From: Myxococcaceae bacterium
Lineage (GTDB): Bacteria > Myxococcota_A > UBA9160
Assembly: GCA_905339255.1 (NCBI GenBank)
Contig: CAJPFO010000229.1
Location: 1-35,055, forward strand
Direction of reading: 5' to 3'
DNA: 35,055 bases
How positions within the stretch are numbered: the first letter of the stretch is position 1; every line of letters begins with the position of its first letter. Below are positions 1-8,800 of this stretch, in pieces. The notes under the pieces are model-generated. The model was not told where the DNA came from. It worked only from the letters and a program-made list of their open reading frames with translations, and did not search any database. The translations under genes and the position numbers were made by a program.

Positions 1-537
1 GTGCGTGGGGTTGCTCCGGTCACGCCAGACCTCCCAGCCGTCGAGGCGCCCACCACCGTCGGTGTCGGGGTCGAGGGGATCCGAGCCCACGGTCAGTTCC
101 GCACCGTCGTGAAGGTCGTCGCGGTCGGTGTCCGAGTCGTAGGGCGAGGTGCCGAGCTCGATCTCGAGCCGGATCGAGAGCCCGTCGCCGTCGTCGTCCA
201 CGAGTGCGTCGCTCGGATCGTGCGGGTCGAGTCCCCAGAGCCCCTCGACCTCGTCGCGGATCCCGTCTCCGTCGCTGTCGAGGTGCGCGACGACGAGCGC
301 GAGATCGGCGGCGTCGACGTCGCCGTCGCGATCCACGTCGCTCGCCGCACAACCGGCGTCCGCGGCGGGATTCGTACCGACGCAGGCCTCCACCCGTGCG
401 AGATCGAGCGGGCCGACGACGCCGTCGCGGTCCACGTCCGGATTGGGGCCGGGCGTGCACGCGAAGGCTCCGAGCAGCCCAGCGGTGAGCACCGCTCCAG
501 CGAAGCAGAGGCGAGCCCCCCACGCGCGTCGCTCCAC
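1..537 (-). CDS. Lipoprotein-like protein with dockerin/EF-hand and thrombospondin type-3 repeats (3' end beyond window)
   Basis: This frame reads without a stop to the window edge, giving the first 179 residues. A GTG at 537 is preceded by GGAGGG with 7 bases spacing, which decides the start over the in-frame GTG at 552. Residues 5-26 form a hydrophobic signal segment ending at Cys27 (AFAC), a weak lipobox, so a lipoprotein is likely but not certain. Two EF-hand-like loops follow, DVDRDGVVGPLD (34-45) and DVDRDGDVDAAD (67-78), spaced as in type I dockerins. After them come Asp-rich thrombospondin-3-type repeats (DSDGDGIRD, DDDGDGLS, DSDTDRDD, DPDTDGG). Such repeats bind Ca2+ and form rigid stalks on exported proteins. 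The C-terminal part, which could carry a catalytic or adhesive domain, is not visible. The upstream gene on the same strand is a GH9-like secreted protein, about 420 bp away. Confidence 0.75.
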   Translation of the reverse strand, partial: MERRAWGARLCFAGAVLTAGLLGAFACTPGPNPDVDRDGVVGPLDLARVEACVGTNPAADAGCAASDVDRDGDVDAADLALVVAHLDSDGDGIRDEVEGLWGLDPHDPSDALVDDDGDGLSIRLEIELGTSPYDSDTDRDDLHDGAELTVGSDPLDPDTDGGGRLDGWEVWRDRSNPTH

Positions 538-955
538 GAAACGTCCCTCCACGGCTCAGTGTGCCGGCAGACGGCGCGACACGCCCGGGAGACACTTCGG
601 CCGGTCGCCGGCTCGGCTGAATGCGTCGCGTCGGGCCGCCGGAGCTTCTGGCGCGCCTCGATCCTTGCGCGGACCCTCCCCGCGTCATCTCGCCCTCCCC
701 ATACGAGGGTGGCAGGAAGCCCACCATTGCGTCGCCGGCAAAGCCAAGGCACCCCAGAGGCTCCGGAGGGGCCAGCGGAACCCATCACGAAGCTCAGGGA
801 GGCTCAGTCGCCTCCCTCGCTCCAAGACCCAAGGTCCGGCGCAACCGGCGCTGCCACCGGCGCCGCTCCGCGGCGATTCGAACGCGTGATTCGGCGCTCT
901 TGCTCACGATGCGGCGGCGCCCCGACACACGGCGCGGCGGGTGGGCGCGAACCGG
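538..955. other. Non-coding interval between the repeat lipoprotein and the GH9-like gene
   Basis: About 420 bases without a convincing gene. Open frames exist on both strands, but their Arg/Ser/Pro-rich composition is what shadow frames look like in GC-rich DNA. The interval holds a 7-bp perfect stem-loop at 797-816 and must contain the promoter and leader of the lipoprotein gene on the minus strand. I saw no convincing riboswitch or tRNA. Confidence 0.5.
797..816 (-). terminator. Perfect 7-bp stem-loop downstream of the GH9-like gene
   Basis: GGGAGGC, a 6-base loop, then GCCTCCC. It lies about 140 bases past the stop of the GH9-like gene, on the side where that transcript would run out. 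There is no clear U-tract, so intrinsic termination is unproven; it could equally be a leader structure of the downstream lipoprotein gene. Confidence 0.3.
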
Positions 956-2662
956 TCACGGCCGCGTCTTCGAGGCGCGGGTCAGGTAGGCGTCGTAGCG
1001 GACGATCGCCTGCAGCCAGCCGCCGTCGTGGCTGATGAAGGTCTCGGAGGGCTCGTAACGCTCGTCGGTGTAGACGAAGGGCCTCCCGTCGAGGTGGCTG
1101 AAGCCGTTGACGATCGTCGTGAGACCCGGTGGCGGCTCCCAGTACCACTCGCGCCAGGGGCGTACGTGGCGGGCGTCGATCCCGATCAGGAAGGAGGCCG
1201 AGGTGGGGGCCTCGCCCTGCGCCGGTGGATTCGTCACCAGCCGTGCGGGGACACCGGGATGCAGGCCCGTGATCCAGCCGAGGTGCGCCGAGGCGATCTG
1301 CTCGAGCGCATCCTCACCGGTGACCTCTGCGAGCAGGAGCGCGTCCGTTGCAGAGACGGTGAGATGGCTCGCCGCGTAGAGGAACGGCGACCCGGTGCTC
1401 TGCGGCGGCCCGGCCTGGTCCGCCCACTCGGCGGCGCCGCCGACCGGCACGATCCGGAAGCCGTTGCGTCGCACGAGCTCGGCGTAGTCTCCCTGCGCGA
1501 TGCCGCGGGCGCGTTCGCGCCAGGCGATTGCGCGAGCGCCCGCCAGATCGTCGACGAGCAGTCCGTGGAGCGCCTCGAAGTACGGGACGTCGCGATACCA
1601 CCCGCGTGTTCCTTCGGAGAGGTCGAATCCCGCGAGAAGCTCGTCCACGGCCCGCCGCGCCGCTTCGAGGTCGGCCGTGCGGCCCGAAGTGCGGAAGAGC
1701 CGGTAGTGCAGCACGGCGTCGAGCTCGGGTGGAAGCTCGCGGGTCTCGCGCAGGTGCGAGATCGTCCGGCGCAGGCGCGGCTCGATCGTCGCGGCGCCCT
1801 CCGGATCGTCGCGCCGCAGCAGGTCCATGTAGGTGGCGAGTCCATAGGCGGCCTTCTGCGTGTTGTACTCGCCTGCGTTGTAGCCGGGCAGGTCGAACGT
1901 CACGACCTGGCGCAACGACGTGAGCAAGCCGTAGAGGAGCCCCATGTGGTACGGGCGCTTCGGGTGCTGGTGCGGGAGGGCCCCCGTCTCGCCGTTCTGC
2001 GCCTCGAGCAGGTAGTCGACGGCCACGCGGGCGGCACGCCGCAGTCGGCCGCGATCGGCCACGCCGAGCTCATCGGCGTGGCGCGCGTACGCGTGCGAGA
2101 GCCCCGCCAGGAAGATTCCGTGCGAGTGGGTCTCGCCGAGTCTCGAGTTGCAGTCGTAGTAGCCGCCGCCGCCCTCGGGAGGGGCCCGCCTCGCCTCGGC
2201 GTTCTCGATCGAGATGGCGCGCAGCGTGCGTGTCACGTGGAGGCGGCGCCGCACCTCGAAGGGCAGGGTCGCGAGCGAGCCCCGTGCATCGGATGCGCCG
2301 CGCAGGTCGACCTCCAACACGTAGCGACCGGGTTCGGCGAGCGCCGTGAAGTCGATCTCGTACAACGGGAGTCCGAAGGTCACGGCGAGCGCTTGCAGCG
2401 CCCCGCGCGTAACGACCCTGCCTTCCTCGGAAACGACTCGCCACGAGGATCGGTCCGGCACGAGGTCGTCCGCGCGTGTCGGGTCGGTCGGCCGGACGAG
2501 GGCGCGCTTGCTTGCGGCGAGGTCGTAGCCGAGGGTGCTGTAGAGGAGCGCGTAGTCGGCGCCGCCCTGGTCGTTGGAGCGTGTAGCGGGCGGCGCGAGC
2601 GCCATTGCGAGCGCCGCCAGCAGCGCATTGAGGCCTCGCCGTCCGCACGGATGCACGCGCAT
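956..2662 (-). CDS. Secreted GH9-like protein (N-terminal Ig-like domain plus six-hairpin barrel), catalytic site divergent
   Basis: The 568-residue protein starts at the ATG at 2662, preceded by GGAGG with 5 bases spacing. An in-frame start 57 bases upstream is less likely, because this one puts a signal peptide at the N-terminus (MRVHPCGRRGLNALLAALAM). Residues ~37-137 resemble the cellulase N-terminal Ig-like domain (ending GRYVLEV), and the rest resembles the alpha-helical barrel of glycoside hydrolase family 9. At the position where GH9 enzymes carry DAGD this protein has YYDCNSRLGETHSHG (from ~168). Near the C-terminus the sequence is ETFISHDGGWLQAIV instead of the usual NE...WNA pattern. 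The fold assignment is by pattern memory. The changed site means substrate and even activity are open: a divergent glycosidase, a different polysaccharide enzyme, or a binding protein. Its 5' end abuts a decayed ATPase gene. Confidence 0.6.
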   Translation of the reverse strand: MRVHPCGRRGLNALLAALAMALAPPATRSNDQGGADYALLYSTLGYDLAASKRALVRPTDPTRADDLVPDRSSWRVVSEEGRVVTRGALQALAVTFGLPLYEIDFTALAEPGRYVLEVDLRGASDARGSLATLPFEVRRRLHVTRTLRAISIENAEARRAPPEGGGGYYDCNSRLGETHSHGIFLAGLSHAYARHADELGVADRGRLRRAARVAVDYLLEAQNGETGALPHQHPKRPYHMGLLYGLLTSLRQVVTFDLPGYNAGEYNTQKAAYGLATYMDLLRRDDPEGAATIEPRLRRTISHLRETRELPPELDAVLHYRLFRTSGRTADLEAARRAVDELLAGFDLSEGTRGWYRDVPYFEALHGLLVDDLAGARAIAWRERARGIAQGDYAELVRRNGFRIVPVGGAAEWADQAGPPQSTGSPFLYAASHLTVSATDALLLAEVTGEDALEQIASAHLGWITGLHPGVPARLVTNPPAQGEAPTSASFLIGIDARHVRPWREWYWEPPPGLTTIVNGFSHLDGRPFVYTDERYEPSETFISHDGGWLQAIVRYDAYLTRASKTRP

Positions 2663-2703
2663 CCGTTCCTCCAGGACCGTCTCTCCGCGGAGGATACGGC
2701 GCC

Positions 2704-3125
2704 ATGCCGGCAAGACCACGCTGGCACTAGAAATTGAACGGTCGCGGCCGTCGGTCTACCTCCATCCCGAATCCGAGGCCGAGGCCGACCGGGCCAAACT
2801 TTCCGATCCCGAGCTCTCCCTCTCGCAGCACGCGGACGAGCTCATGATTCTCGACGAGATCCAGCGTACGCCGCAGCTCCTCCAGAGTCTGCGGGTCTCA
2901 TCGACCAAGGCCGGCGGGGTGGTCGGGGCACCGGTCGCTTCCTCGTGCCCGGCTCGGCGTCGATCGATCTCCTCGAGAAGTCGAGCGAGTCGCTCGCGGG
3001 ACGCATCCGCTTCTTGGATCTCGGGCCGCGCATTCCCGCGGAGACACTGCGCCGGCTCCGAATCATGCTCGCGCACCAGCAGGGAGGGTTGCTCAATGCC
3101 TCGGCGCTCGCGCGCGGCCTCGCGC
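2704..3125 (+). pseudogene. Decayed AAA-type ATP-binding protein (AAA_14/DUF4143 family)
   Basis: Homologues of this family are about 380-430 residues. Here only fragments remain. The first frame gives a clipped P-loop (AGKTTLALEI), then YLHPESEAEADRAKL, ELSLSQHADELMILDEIQRTP and LLQSLR. At ~2892-2893 one base has been lost in an Arg codon: reading from 2894 in the next frame restores GLIDQGRRGGRGTGRFLV, GSASIDLLEKSSESLAG and RIRFLDLGP. The sequence then jumps straight to RIPAETLRRLRIMLAHQQG and GLLNASALARGL, which in intact members lies far downstream in the DUF4143 domain. So there is a 5' truncation, a frameshift, an internal deletion of roughly 100 codons ending at a shared LGP, and a 3' truncation. 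These ATPases are common stray or mobile genes of uncertain role. An assembly error is possible but would not explain all four lesions. Confidence 0.8.
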
Positions 3126-3149
3126 CGACGCTCGAGCGCGAGCGTCCCT

Positions 3150-3440
3150 GCCCGAACGGATTCGGCCGGCAGAAGAGCGTCGACACGCCCGTCGCGACGA
3201 GCCGCCCGCCTGCCGTCCACACGCGCCCGTCGCAGCCGAGGAGGCCATCGCGTCCGAGGGGGAGGCGAAGCTTGCGGGCCGTCGCAGCGGGGTGGCGGCG
3301 CCGACGGCGCGCAGGGCCACCGCTGCGACGTACCCGCCGAAGGGGCCCCATACCTCCCACTTCGGCGAGAGCACGGCATGGAAGCCGTCGCTCGCGCGCT
3401 CCACTGTGGTGTCCTCGTCGAAGCGGCCCGGGCCGTCCAT
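3150..3440 (-). pseudogene. Decayed acyl-CoA thioesterase-like gene (TesB-type double hotdog)
   Basis: The ATG at 3440 still has a good ribosome site (GGGAGGG, 6 bases). The first ~58 codons read as the start of a thioesterase-superfamily protein: RFDEDTTVERASDGFHAVL, SPKWEVWGPFGGYVAAVALR, then RRPASFA. After this the frame is lost. Shifting frame near 3250 recovers what looks like the C-terminal end of the same family, CDGRVWTAGGRLVATG and TLFCRPNP. Intact relatives are about 260 residues; only about 95 codons remain here. A large internal deletion with a frameshift is therefore inferred. It converges on the decayed ATPase and diverges from the racemase-like gene with only 30 bases between start codons. 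Function in this strain is presumably lost. Confidence 0.7.
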
Positions 3441-3470
3441 CCGGCGCCCTCCCGAAGCGGAGGCTATCCC

Positions 3471-4286
3471 ATGACGCGCGACCGATGGCAAGACTCTGCG
3501 GTTGGGGGGTTCATGATCGACGCTGGAATCCGAGAGGCCGTGCGCGCCGTGGGCGGCCAGCGCAATCGACGTCCGTTGCTCGCGTTCCTCCACACCGCCG
3601 CTGCGAGCGAGGCGAGCTTCGGAGCCCTCGTGGCGGAACGCGCACCCGACGTTCTCGTGCGCCATCGCGTTTGCGAGGCTCTCCTGGTGGCCGCGCGCCG
3701 TGCGGGCGGTGTGGATGCGGCGCTCGCGGGGCGCGTGAGCGCCGAGATCGAGGACCTCGTCGCCGCGGGCGCGCGTGTCGTCGTCTGCACGTGTTCCACC
3801 CTCGGCGCGGTGGCGGAGGAGCTCGCTCCCGCGCTCGCGCCGCGCGCCGTGGTGCAGCGCATCGACCGTGCCATGGCCGATCGCGCTGCAGCCCTCGCGC
3901 TTGCCTTCGCCAGAGGCGCAGAGCGCTCGGGCCGGGCATCGGACTGCGCCCGCCGCATCGTCGCCTTGGCGACTCTCGAGTCCACGGCGGCACCGACGTG
4001 CGCGCTGCTCGAAGACGCCGCTCGCCGCGCGGGTGCGCGCGTCGAGATCGCGCTGCGCATCGTGGAGGGTGCCTGGCAGCGCTTCGAGCGCGGCGATCTC
4101 GAGGGTTACGCCGAAGCGCTGGTGTCTGCACTGCGAGAGGCCGCTCCGGCCGCCGACGTCCTGGTGCTCGCCCAGGGCTCCATGGCCGCTGCCGCGGAGC
4201 GTTGCGGCGATCTCGGCGTGCCGGTGCTCGCGAGCCCGCGCCTCGGCGTGGAGGCTGCGCTCGCCGCACTGGCGGATCGAGCCTAG
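3471..4286 (+). CDS. Asp/Glu/hydantoin racemase superfamily protein
   Basis: The 271-residue protein starts at the ATG at 3471, preceded by GGAGG with 7 bases spacing; an in-frame ATG at 3513 is the alternative. The fold family uses two cysteines, one in each half, for cofactor-independent racemisation or related chemistry. Here CTCSTLG (central, with a preceding run VVVCTCST) supplies the first. The second half has a conserved ALATLEST segment, then LVLAQGSMA and a terminal VLASPRLGVEAAL, where Ser/Gln occupy the place in which true racemases carry the second Cys. That suggests a one-cysteine member with a different reaction, for example a decarboxylase, isomerase or hydrolase type. The protein is cytoplasmic, with no signal peptide. 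The substrate cannot be told from the context: a dead thioesterase upstream and a convergent HD phosphohydrolase downstream. Confidence 0.75.
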   Translation: MTRDRWQDSAVGGFMIDAGIREAVRAVGGQRNRRPLLAFLHTAAASEASFGALVAERAPDVLVRHRVCEALLVAARRAGGVDAALAGRVSAEIEDLVAAGARVVVCTCSTLGAVAEELAPALAPRAVVQRIDRAMADRAAALALAFARGAERSGRASDCARRIVALATLESTAAPTCALLEDAARRAGARVEIALRIVEGAWQRFERGDLEGYAEALVSALREAAPAADVLVLAQGSMAAAAERCGDLGVPVLASPRLGVEAALAALADRA

Positions 4287-4412
4287 ATCGATGCGCCCGC
4301 CCGGCCGCCGAGGTTCGCGCCGCCCACGAGTTTGCGCGCGGCCGCTTCTGCCTCCAGCAAGAGCAGCACGAGCGTAGCGAGCATCACGGCTGCCCGTCGC
4401 GTGTCCCCCGCA

Positions 4413-5057
4413 TCAGATCCTCGAAGTGTCTGGCTTCGGCGCGCCAGCCGACGAGGCGGGCTTCTCGGCTTCGGCTTCGAGCTCGCGGAAAGCTCCCTCG
4501 AGAAGGGTCGAGAGGCGGGTTCTCGGCTCTCTCGCGAGGATCCGCACGATCTCGCGGTAGTACCAGACGATCTCGCTTCTCGACGCGTTGAAGCGTTCCC
4601 AGACGCAATCGCCGTCGACACGAAGGTCCTCGACGATCGCTCGCAGGTTGTGGAGCTTGTCCGCGGCAGCGAGCATGCGGACGGAGGGCGAGGCGCGGTC
4701 GAGATGCTCGAGGTAGCGCTCCTTCCGCACTCGCCACGGGGGCTTTTCTTCGCCTCGGGCGGGGCGAGCATCGCTGAGCTCGAGAACGAGCGACGCGACG
4801 CGCTCGCCGAACTCGTTGCGGATCCTCTCGAAAGTCGGATCTCCTCCCTGGTCTTCGACGGCATCGTGGAGAAGCGCGGCGATCGCTTCGTCCTCGTACG
4901 CGCCGTGCTCGAGCGCGAGGCTCGCGACGGCGAGCAGATGCGCGACGTACGGGATCCGGGTTCCCTTGCGAACCTGGTCGCGGTGGAGTCGCGCCGCAAG
5001 AACGAGCGCGCTCTCGAAGCGCGGCCCGAGGCACGGGTCCGTTTCGGACTCGGACAC
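4413..5057 (-). CDS. HD-domain phosphohydrolase, SpoT/MESH-like
   Basis: The 214-residue protein uses a GTG start at 5057 with AGGAG five bases upstream. It shows the RelA/SpoT-type HD pattern: ARLHRDQVRKGTRIPYVAH (His25 to His40), ALLHDAVEDQGG (His64-Asp65, Glu68-Asp69), and a later AAADKLHNLRAI that completes the metal and substrate pocket. In SpoT and small MESH-type enzymes this domain binds Mn2+ and removes pyrophosphate from (p)ppGpp. There is no synthetase, TGS or ACT domain, so this is a stand-alone hydrolase candidate; other nucleotide substrates are possible. The last ~25 residues (from about AEAEKPASS) look unstructured. It is transcribed in the same direction as the deazaflavin-type gene upstream (gap 133 bases). 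The 126 bases past its stop, up to the racemase-like gene, show no supported feature. Confidence 0.85.
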   Translation of the reverse strand: MSESETDPCLGPRFESALVLAARLHRDQVRKGTRIPYVAHLLAVASLALEHGAYEDEAIAALLHDAVEDQGGDPTFERIRNEFGERVASLVLELSDARPARGEEKPPWRVRKERYLEHLDRASPSVRMLAAADKLHNLRAIVEDLRVDGDCVWERFNASRSEIVWYYREIVRILAREPRTRLSTLLEGAFRELEAEAEKPASSAGAPKPDTSRI

Positions 5058-5190
5058 TCCGTCTCCTTTCGTCGATCGATTCTCGACGTTCGACTCGAAA
5101 CCCTTCTCGCGGCTCGAGCGTCGTGGAGCCTACCGGGCGCGCTTCGGATCCGTCACGCGATCCACCGGGCCCTCCTCCGCGGAGGGCGCG

Positions 5191-5607
5191 TCAACGCGCC
5201 GCGGGTTCGCGCTCGAGCCGGATGGCGAGTGTCGACTCCCGATCGCTCCCGACGAGGCGCACCCACCAATCTGCAATCCCGTATTTCTCGCGAAGCCGCG
5301 CATGGAGCTCCGGATGCGGCCCAGGAGCGGGCGTGGCTTCGTATCGCTCCGTCGTTCCGTCCCGAACGATTTCGACTCCAGGCCTTTCGAGAAGGTTCTG
5401 TACCCATTGCGATCCGCGGTCGCCGTGGAGCCACGCTCCGCCGTCGTCGTCGATGATCCAGAGGCGGGTCTCGCGCACGCTCGAGTCGGGCTCGCGGGTC
5501 CGGAGCGTGATCACCTCGCGTCCGGCTTCGATGAGCGTCCAGTGCGCCAGCAGGTAGGCGAGGGCGAGGCCAACGAGAACCGCAACCCCGAGAGCAACAC
5601 GCTTCAT
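5191..5607 (-). CDS. Membrane-anchored deazaflavin-type nitroreductase family protein (DUF385-like)
   Basis: The 138-residue protein starts at the ATG at 5607, with GGAAGGAG four bases upstream. Residues 2-22 form one hydrophobic helix (VALGVAVLVGLALAYLLAH), followed by a domain resembling the split-barrel F420-dependent nitroreductase/DUF385 family: RLWIIDDDGGAWLHG, WVQNLLERPGVEIVRDG and YGIADWWVRLVG. Family members bind deazaflavin F420 or flavin and reduce varied organics. The helix would place this one on the inner membrane facing either side. It lies divergent to the giant oxidase-cytochrome gene, separated by 254 bases that should hold both promoters. No F420 biosynthesis gene is in view, so cofactor use is inferred from the family only. 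Confidence 0.75.
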   Translation of the reverse strand: MKRVALGVAVLVGLALAYLLAHWTLIEAGREVITLRTREPDSSVRETRLWIIDDDGGAWLHGDRGSQWVQNLLERPGVEIVRDGTTERYEATPAPGPHPELHARLREKYGIADWWVRLVGSDRESTLAIRLEREPAAR

Positions 5608-5861
5608 CGTGCTCCTTCCGGCACCCATGAGCATGTTCTCGCCCGTCCCAGCTCCAGTCAAGGAAGCGGTTCGCGGGTCGGCAGCAGCCTTTGCTTCCCG
5701 GCGTCTCGTCGCACGAATACAATGCGCTGGCTCGGGCTCGCCTCGACCGGAGGCCCGATCGAGGGGCCGGGCCGGGAGCGATGCGCGCCGTTCCTGCATT
5801 GCGAAATCGATTCCATCCGGGTTGCTCCGGCCGCTCGATGCGGTCGATCGAAGGGGGTGCC

Positions 5862-8800
5862 GTGGATAGGGCCCGGATCTCCGCGCGCCGTGCAGTGCTC
5901 GTGCTCGGCGTCCTCGTCTTTCTCGGCTCCGGCTGCGATCCGGGGGTCCGAGTCGAGATCACGTCTCCCGTTTCCACGTCGACCGTCGTGGGCGACGCCG
6001 TCGACGTCGAGTACCGGATCGTCGGCGCGCCGGGCGACGCGAACCACGTGCATTTCCGGCTCGACGGCGGTCCCGAGCTCATGGACCCCGCCCCCATCGT
6101 CGGGACGTTCCGCATCTCCGGCGTCACGCCGGGCGCGCATACGCTCGACGCATTCCTGGTTCGCGTCGATCACGGCCGGATCGCAGGCTCCGACGCGCGG
6201 ACGGTCACGTTCTACGTCTCTTCGGATCCGGGGGATCCGGCTGCCGTCGGAAGCTGGTCGAGCCCCGTTCCGCTTCCCACCGTCGCCGTCGATCTCGTCC
6301 TTCTGCATACCGGGAAGATCCTTCTCTGGGCCGGAGAGTTCGCGACCACGCCGAACTTCGGCGAGCTCTGGGATCCGGTCTCGAACGCGATCACGCCGGT
6401 CCCGAATCCCTTCTCCAACATCTTCTGCTCGTCTCACGTGCGGCTCGCCGATGGACGTATTCTCGTGGCCGGCGGTCACGATCTGCAAAACGGCGTGCTC
6501 GGCCTCGCCAAGGCGAACAGCTTCGATCCGATCTCCGAGAGCTGGACGGCGCTCCCGCCGATGGCTTTCCGGCGCTGGTACCCGACGCTCACCGCACTCG
6601 GCGACGGGCGTGCGATCGTCGTCTCCGGATCGTCGTTCAGCGAGACCGAGTTCGTCGAGACGCCGGAGATCTACGATCCCGTCTCGAATGCCTGGACGAC
6701 GCTCGTCGAGGCACCGCTCTCGATCCCGCAATATCCGATCGTGTTCCTGCTCCCGGACGGGAGGCTCTTGCAGGCGGGATCGACCGAATACGCCACCCCG
6801 ACGCGCACCCTCGATCTCGCAACGCGGCAATGGACCACGATCGATCCGAGGGTGCTCGACGGCGGCGCCGCGGCGATGTTCTCGCCCTCGAAGATCGTGA
6901 AGGCGGGAAGCGCCTCGGTCGACGGCACGACGCCGTCCGCTCCCTCGTCGGCGTCGACCTACGTGCTCGACATGACGGCCGCAGCGCCCGCCTGGCGCGA
7001 GACGGCGCCGATGGCATCCGCCCGCACGTTCCACAACTTGACGATGCTTCCGGATGGCTCCGCGCTCGTGACCGGCGGTTCTTCGCGCAAGAACGAGACC
7101 GACCTCTCGGCTGCCGTCTACACCGCGGAGATGTGGTCCGCCGCGACGGAGACGTGGTCGACACTCGCTCCGATGACGGTTCCGCGCATCTACCACTCGA
7201 GCGCCGTGCTGCTTCCCGATGCGCGCGTGGCGGTGGCGGGTGGCGGCAACATCCCGGGCGGCAGCAACATGCTGAACGCCGAGATCTATTCGCCTCCCTA
7301 TCTCTTCAAGGGGCCACGCCCCGCGATCTCGAGCGCGCCCGACGTGGTTCGGATCGGATCGAACTTCGCGATCGGTACGCCCGACGCCTCACGGATCCGG
7401 CAGGTCTCGCTCGTGCGACCGGGCGCGGCGACGCACGGCTTCGACCAGGATCAGCGCTTCGTGCCTCTGTTGTTCTCGGCCTCGAGCGCGAGCGAGCTTC
7501 TCGTCCAGGCTCCGCTCGGCCAGAATCTCGCGCCGCCGGGCCACTACATGCTCTTTCTCGTCGACGCGCTCGGCGTACCGTCGGTCGCGAAGTTCGTCCG
7601 AATCCCGGCACCCTACGAGGAGTCCGATCCGCCGACCGCGCCGTCCGATCTCGAAGCGAACGCGGCTCCCGGAGCCGTCGGCCTCGCCTGGAGCCCCGCC
7701 ACCGACGCGAGCGGCGTGGTCGACTACGAGGTGCATCGCTCGGCGTCCGCGGGCGTCGTGCCGACGCCGGCGAACCGCATCGGAGTCTCGGCGACGACTT
7801 CGCATCTCGACGGAGGTCTCGCTCCCGGAACGTACTACTACGTGGTGGTGGCACGGGATGCCGTCGGCAACCGGAGCGCGCCGTCGAACGAGGTCGAGGC
7901 AGTGGTGCCTGCGGACTCGAGCCCGCCTTCGGTCGAGATGACCGCGCCCGCGGATGGCGCCGTGGTCTCCGGAGTCGTGATGCTCGCTGCCTCCGCGAGC
8001 GACGACGTGGGCGTGGTCGGCGTGCAATTCCGGCTCGACGGCCTGCCGCTCGGCGCCGAAGACCTCACGCCGCCGTGGACGCTTTCGTGGAGCACGGCGG
8101 AGGTCCCGCCCGGAAGCCACTCGCTCACGGCCGTGGCGCGCGACGCTGCCGGCAACACGACGGAGTCGAGCATCGTGCGTGTCGGAGTCTCGGCGGGAGG
8201 TTCGCTCGCGGGGCTCGTCGCCGCGTATTCGTTCGAGGAGGGAGTCGGCCCCACCTCGGCGGACCTCTCCGGCCTCGGCCACGTGGCGTCCGTACTCGGT
8301 CCCGTGTGGACTGCGGCCGGACGCTCGGGCGGCGCGCTCGTCTTCGACGGAGTCGACGACACGCTGCGGATCGCTTCGACGCCGGCCCTCTCGCCGACGC
8401 AGGCGATCACCCTCTCGGCGTGGGTTCGCCCCGCGGCTTCGCCGCACGACTGGCGAACGCTGCTCCTCAAGGAGGCGCCGGGGAGTCTCGACTACGCACT
8501 CTACGCCGATGCTCCCGGCGCTCGCCCCGAAGCCTACGTCGACGTCGGGTCGGCTCGAGAGGTCGTGGGTGCCGTTGCGCTCGCAGTCGACGAATGGAGC
8601 CATCTTGCCGCGACCTGGGATGGCTCGCTCCTCTCGCTCTACGTGAACGGCTCGCTCGTCTCGAGCCGCGCCGTTGCCGGCGCGCTCTCGGCGTCGGGCG
8701 GAGTGCTTCGCGTCGGAGGCAACGCGGTCTGGGGCGAGTACTTCGCCGGCGTGATCGACGAAGTCCGAATCTACGATCGGGCGCTCGCAGCCGCCGAGAT

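Noticed and set aside
700-790. Possible c-di-GMP or cobalamin riboswitch (strings GGCAAAGCC and GCCAGCGG upstream of an exported protein gene)
   Set aside because: The GNRA loop, receptor and pairing order of GEMM are not present, and no B12 box can be aligned. The strings are on the strand opposite to the gene they would control.
875-900. tRNA-like T-loop (GTTCGAATC on the minus strand)
   Set aside because: The flanking bases do not form a 5-bp T-stem and no acceptor or anticodon arm is found nearby.
4283-4382. A short minus-strand frame (about 33 codons) with a hydrophobic start (MLATLVLLLLEAEAAARKL)
   Set aside because: It is short, without a ribosome site, and overlaps the end of the racemase-like gene. 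It could be chance.
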